Shown piece after piece: positions 56,209 through 57,869 of a stretch of DNA of 57,869 bases. The position numbers were made by a program, and so were the translations under genes. Within the stretch, counting starts at the first letter, position 1. Every line of letters begins with the position of its first letter. The notes under the pieces were generated by a model, which ran no database searches, was not told the origin of the DNA, and was given only the letters and a program-made list of their open reading frames with translations. The stretch lies in NCBI GenBank assembly GCA_027946555.1, contig JAPEVC010000220.1, forward strand, positions 1 through 57,869. The letters are read 5' to 3'. This DNA is from Gnomoniopsis sp. IMI 355080 (Eukaryota; Ascomycota; Sordariomycetes; Diaporthales; Gnomoniaceae).

Positions 56209-56882
56209 TCAAGCCCTAGTCCCGCCAGTCCCATCGTCCACCAGATCACTCTTTCCATCCACACCCGTCCACTTCCTCACCCCATCGCCCTCAAACACCC
56301 CGCTGTCCACTACCCTTCCCGGCCAACAGATGTGCTCGTGGACCTTGAAAGCCTCCTTCCCTCGCTCACTCCGAATGCCGCGAATCAACTCTGGGAAGAG
56401 CATCACCATGTTCCGCCCCTCGTCCAGGATCGGCGTGTGACAAGTTGCGCAGTAGACCTTGCAGGGTAAGTCGTGGACGGGCTGCTTCAAGGTGGGTGAG
56501 TAGAGAACTAGGCCATTGGCGCCGTTGGTGAAGCGGAGGTCGCTTTTGTGTACGATAGCGGCCCATTGGAAGGGAGCCTTCAGAACGACGCATTAACGAG
56601 CTGTGTGAGTGGTGCGAGATGGAGCGAGGTAGGAGAGAGATTTTTGCTTACTGCGTGCATGGTTTGGCAGTCGCGGCAATGGCAGTATTTTGAGTTGAGA
56701 GGTTGTTGTCTGCTAAGAAAGTAGTGCACCTGGCCGCAATGGCATGAGCCCTCCCATTCTGCTTCACTGGCTTCTTTGGCTGTTGGTTTGCAGTAGGGAT
56801 GGTCTGACTTCCATGCTTGATCCTGGTGGGGAGGGAGGTCACCTCGGGCCGTGTCGGTTTTGTATGCTTCAGAAGACGCCAT
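56209..56882 (-). CDS. GFA-type (CENP-V/GFA) zinc protein, second copy type
   Basis: Exons 56882-56652 and 56577-56209 give 199 residues. Zinc ligands: SCHCGQVHYF and KYCHCRDCQTMH at the end of exon 1, and KVYCATCHTPILDEG in exon 2. Exon 2 starts APFQWAAIVHK, the expected strand after the second Cys cluster. The N-terminus has an extension of about 40 polar residues before the first CxC, and the C-terminus (WPGRVVDSGVFEGDG) is longer than in the protein at 26893, so the two are distant relatives rather than recent copies. Reaction unknown; glutathione or small-aldehyde handling is only a family suggestion. The gene is convergent with GH27, only 56 bases between stops. Confidence 0.87.
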
Positions 56883-57869
56883 ATTTTCCGCGACCGAATT
56901 TGATGAGGTTGAGTTGGAAGTTTGCTAGGGCTAGATACTGTAGTGAAGAGTTGATACCAGGTGAGAACGCCACTGATGACGTCAGAAAATCATTCAAATC
57001 AACGGCTCAGAAGCGTTGCTCCAAATTTGTTATGGTTATTCAGGTGTTCAAGCTCTTGGTCGGTGTCGGTATTTTCTTGTTTGGATAACTTTCAAGCTTT
57101 CGTAACGGGAGGCTAGGAAAAGTTGTGTTGATGTGGCCGGAAGATATTGCACTTCGCGAGGCTGAAGCTTGGCGCAAGGCTGACATCCGTGGAAACTTGA
57201 TACAGTACTGCGTAGACAGACTAGGTCTTATCCCGAGTCCAAGGAATCCTCAAAGATGTCATGCTCGCATTTATCATTCAGCTCTACACGTTCAGGTTCC
57301 TTCTGAAAGTGTACCGCCAGAGGTGAAAGCCGGGCAGGACTAAGAAGATTCCTCGTACTTTTTCTAAGTAACGGTCGTATAGTTTCAGCAGGTCGCCCGG
57401 GATAACACTCCGGATGGCTTTCAAATGCAAGTGGCCGTCAACTCATACGCCATGTGAGGCTGAGTTCTCATGACTGTCATCGCTCACTTTATGTCTGATG
57501 TCGAATGATCTATGAAGGACTTGTTCACCCTCGTCGAACTGGGCTTATTCTCAGGCTGTCTTCTGAGTCGTAATCGGAAACTTCGGAGTGGCAGGACCGT
57601 GGCAGTGGCTAAAAAGAGTGGAAAGCACTTTAAGTAAGCCTAAAGAGTTATGAAGAGAAAGAGAAGGCCTACAAAATGGTGTTTGGTCCCTTTCTCAGTG
57701 GCAGTCTGCCACATAACTGTGACGCTAGGTGCATGAAATGTTGCAATGTTGGGATGAGCAGCAAATTCTTGAGATACGACCGCTGATACCCAAATAATAG
57801 CGTGATTCTGGCTGAGGTAGTCAATTTATTTGTATCGGGGAGGTTCATTTGTGTGGGGGAGGGGGAAGG
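56883..57869. other. Intergenic to window edge
   Basis: The 5' flank of the second GFA gene. Plus-strand frames at 56744-57088 and 57125-57343 have no recognisable domain. No RNA gene or repeat is visible. Confidence 0.45.

Overview
The window is nuclear DNA from a filamentous ascomycete (Pezizomycotina, most likely Sordariomycetes). The reasons are: short GT-AG introns of about 50-150 bases with CTAAC/CTGAC-like branch points; a QDE-2-type Argonaute; a CBM1-linked GH5 cellulase; a fungal P450; Unc-93-like MFS and Ser/Thr-rich GPI proteins; and a fungal DUF7908 adhesin. No virus, plasmid, transposase or CRISPR array is visible. I built all gene models by hand from reading frames, splice signals and family conservation; exon limits are in each entry.

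Layout. 0.25-2.2 kb: a stress-responsive A/B-barrel (Dabb) protein (-) and a small secreted 8-cysteine protein (+). 2.65-6.1 kb: six-exon Argonaute (-). 6.1-9.1 kb: gene-poor, with a possible decayed coding region and one tRNA-Arg(ACG). 9.1-25.5 kb: six minus-strand genes in a row: cytochrome P450, an unknown membrane/coiled-coil/Cys-His protein, a medium-chain (trans-enoyl-reductase-like) reductase, an uncharacterised fungal protein, alkaline ceramidase, and a 2,223-residue secreted adhesin-like repeat protein. 26.9-37.0 kb, all plus strand: a GFA-domain protein, an Unc-93-like MFS transporter, a FAD-dependent amine-oxidase-type oxidoreductase and a calpain-type cysteine protease. 37.2-38.7 kb: GH5 endoglucanase with CBM1 (-). 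41.8-42.7 kb: CAP/PR-1 secreted protein (+). 42.7-48.2 kb: a gene-poor stretch. 48.2-49.1 kb: GPI-anchored Ser/Thr-rich wall protein (+). 50.1-51.3 kb: BTB/POZ protein (-). 52.7-53.6 kb: phytanoyl-CoA-dioxygenase-family enzyme (-). 54.5-56.2 kb: GH27 alpha-galactosidase with a ricin-B-like tail (+). 56.2-56.9 kb: a second GFA-type protein (-).

Together the genes look like an ordinary accessory-rich chromosomal arm: secreted and wall proteins, plant-polysaccharide hydrolases, small-molecule oxidoreductases and RNA silencing. There is no polyketide or peptide synthase, so I do not call a biosynthetic cluster. The most unusual structures are the 21-base phased CCGTTGG array in the P450 5' flank, the giant adhesin with nested repeats of 24, 33, 51 and about 282 bases, a recurrent TACCTAGGTA palindrome between genes, and long G/C homopolymers placed in introns and in one 5' flank.
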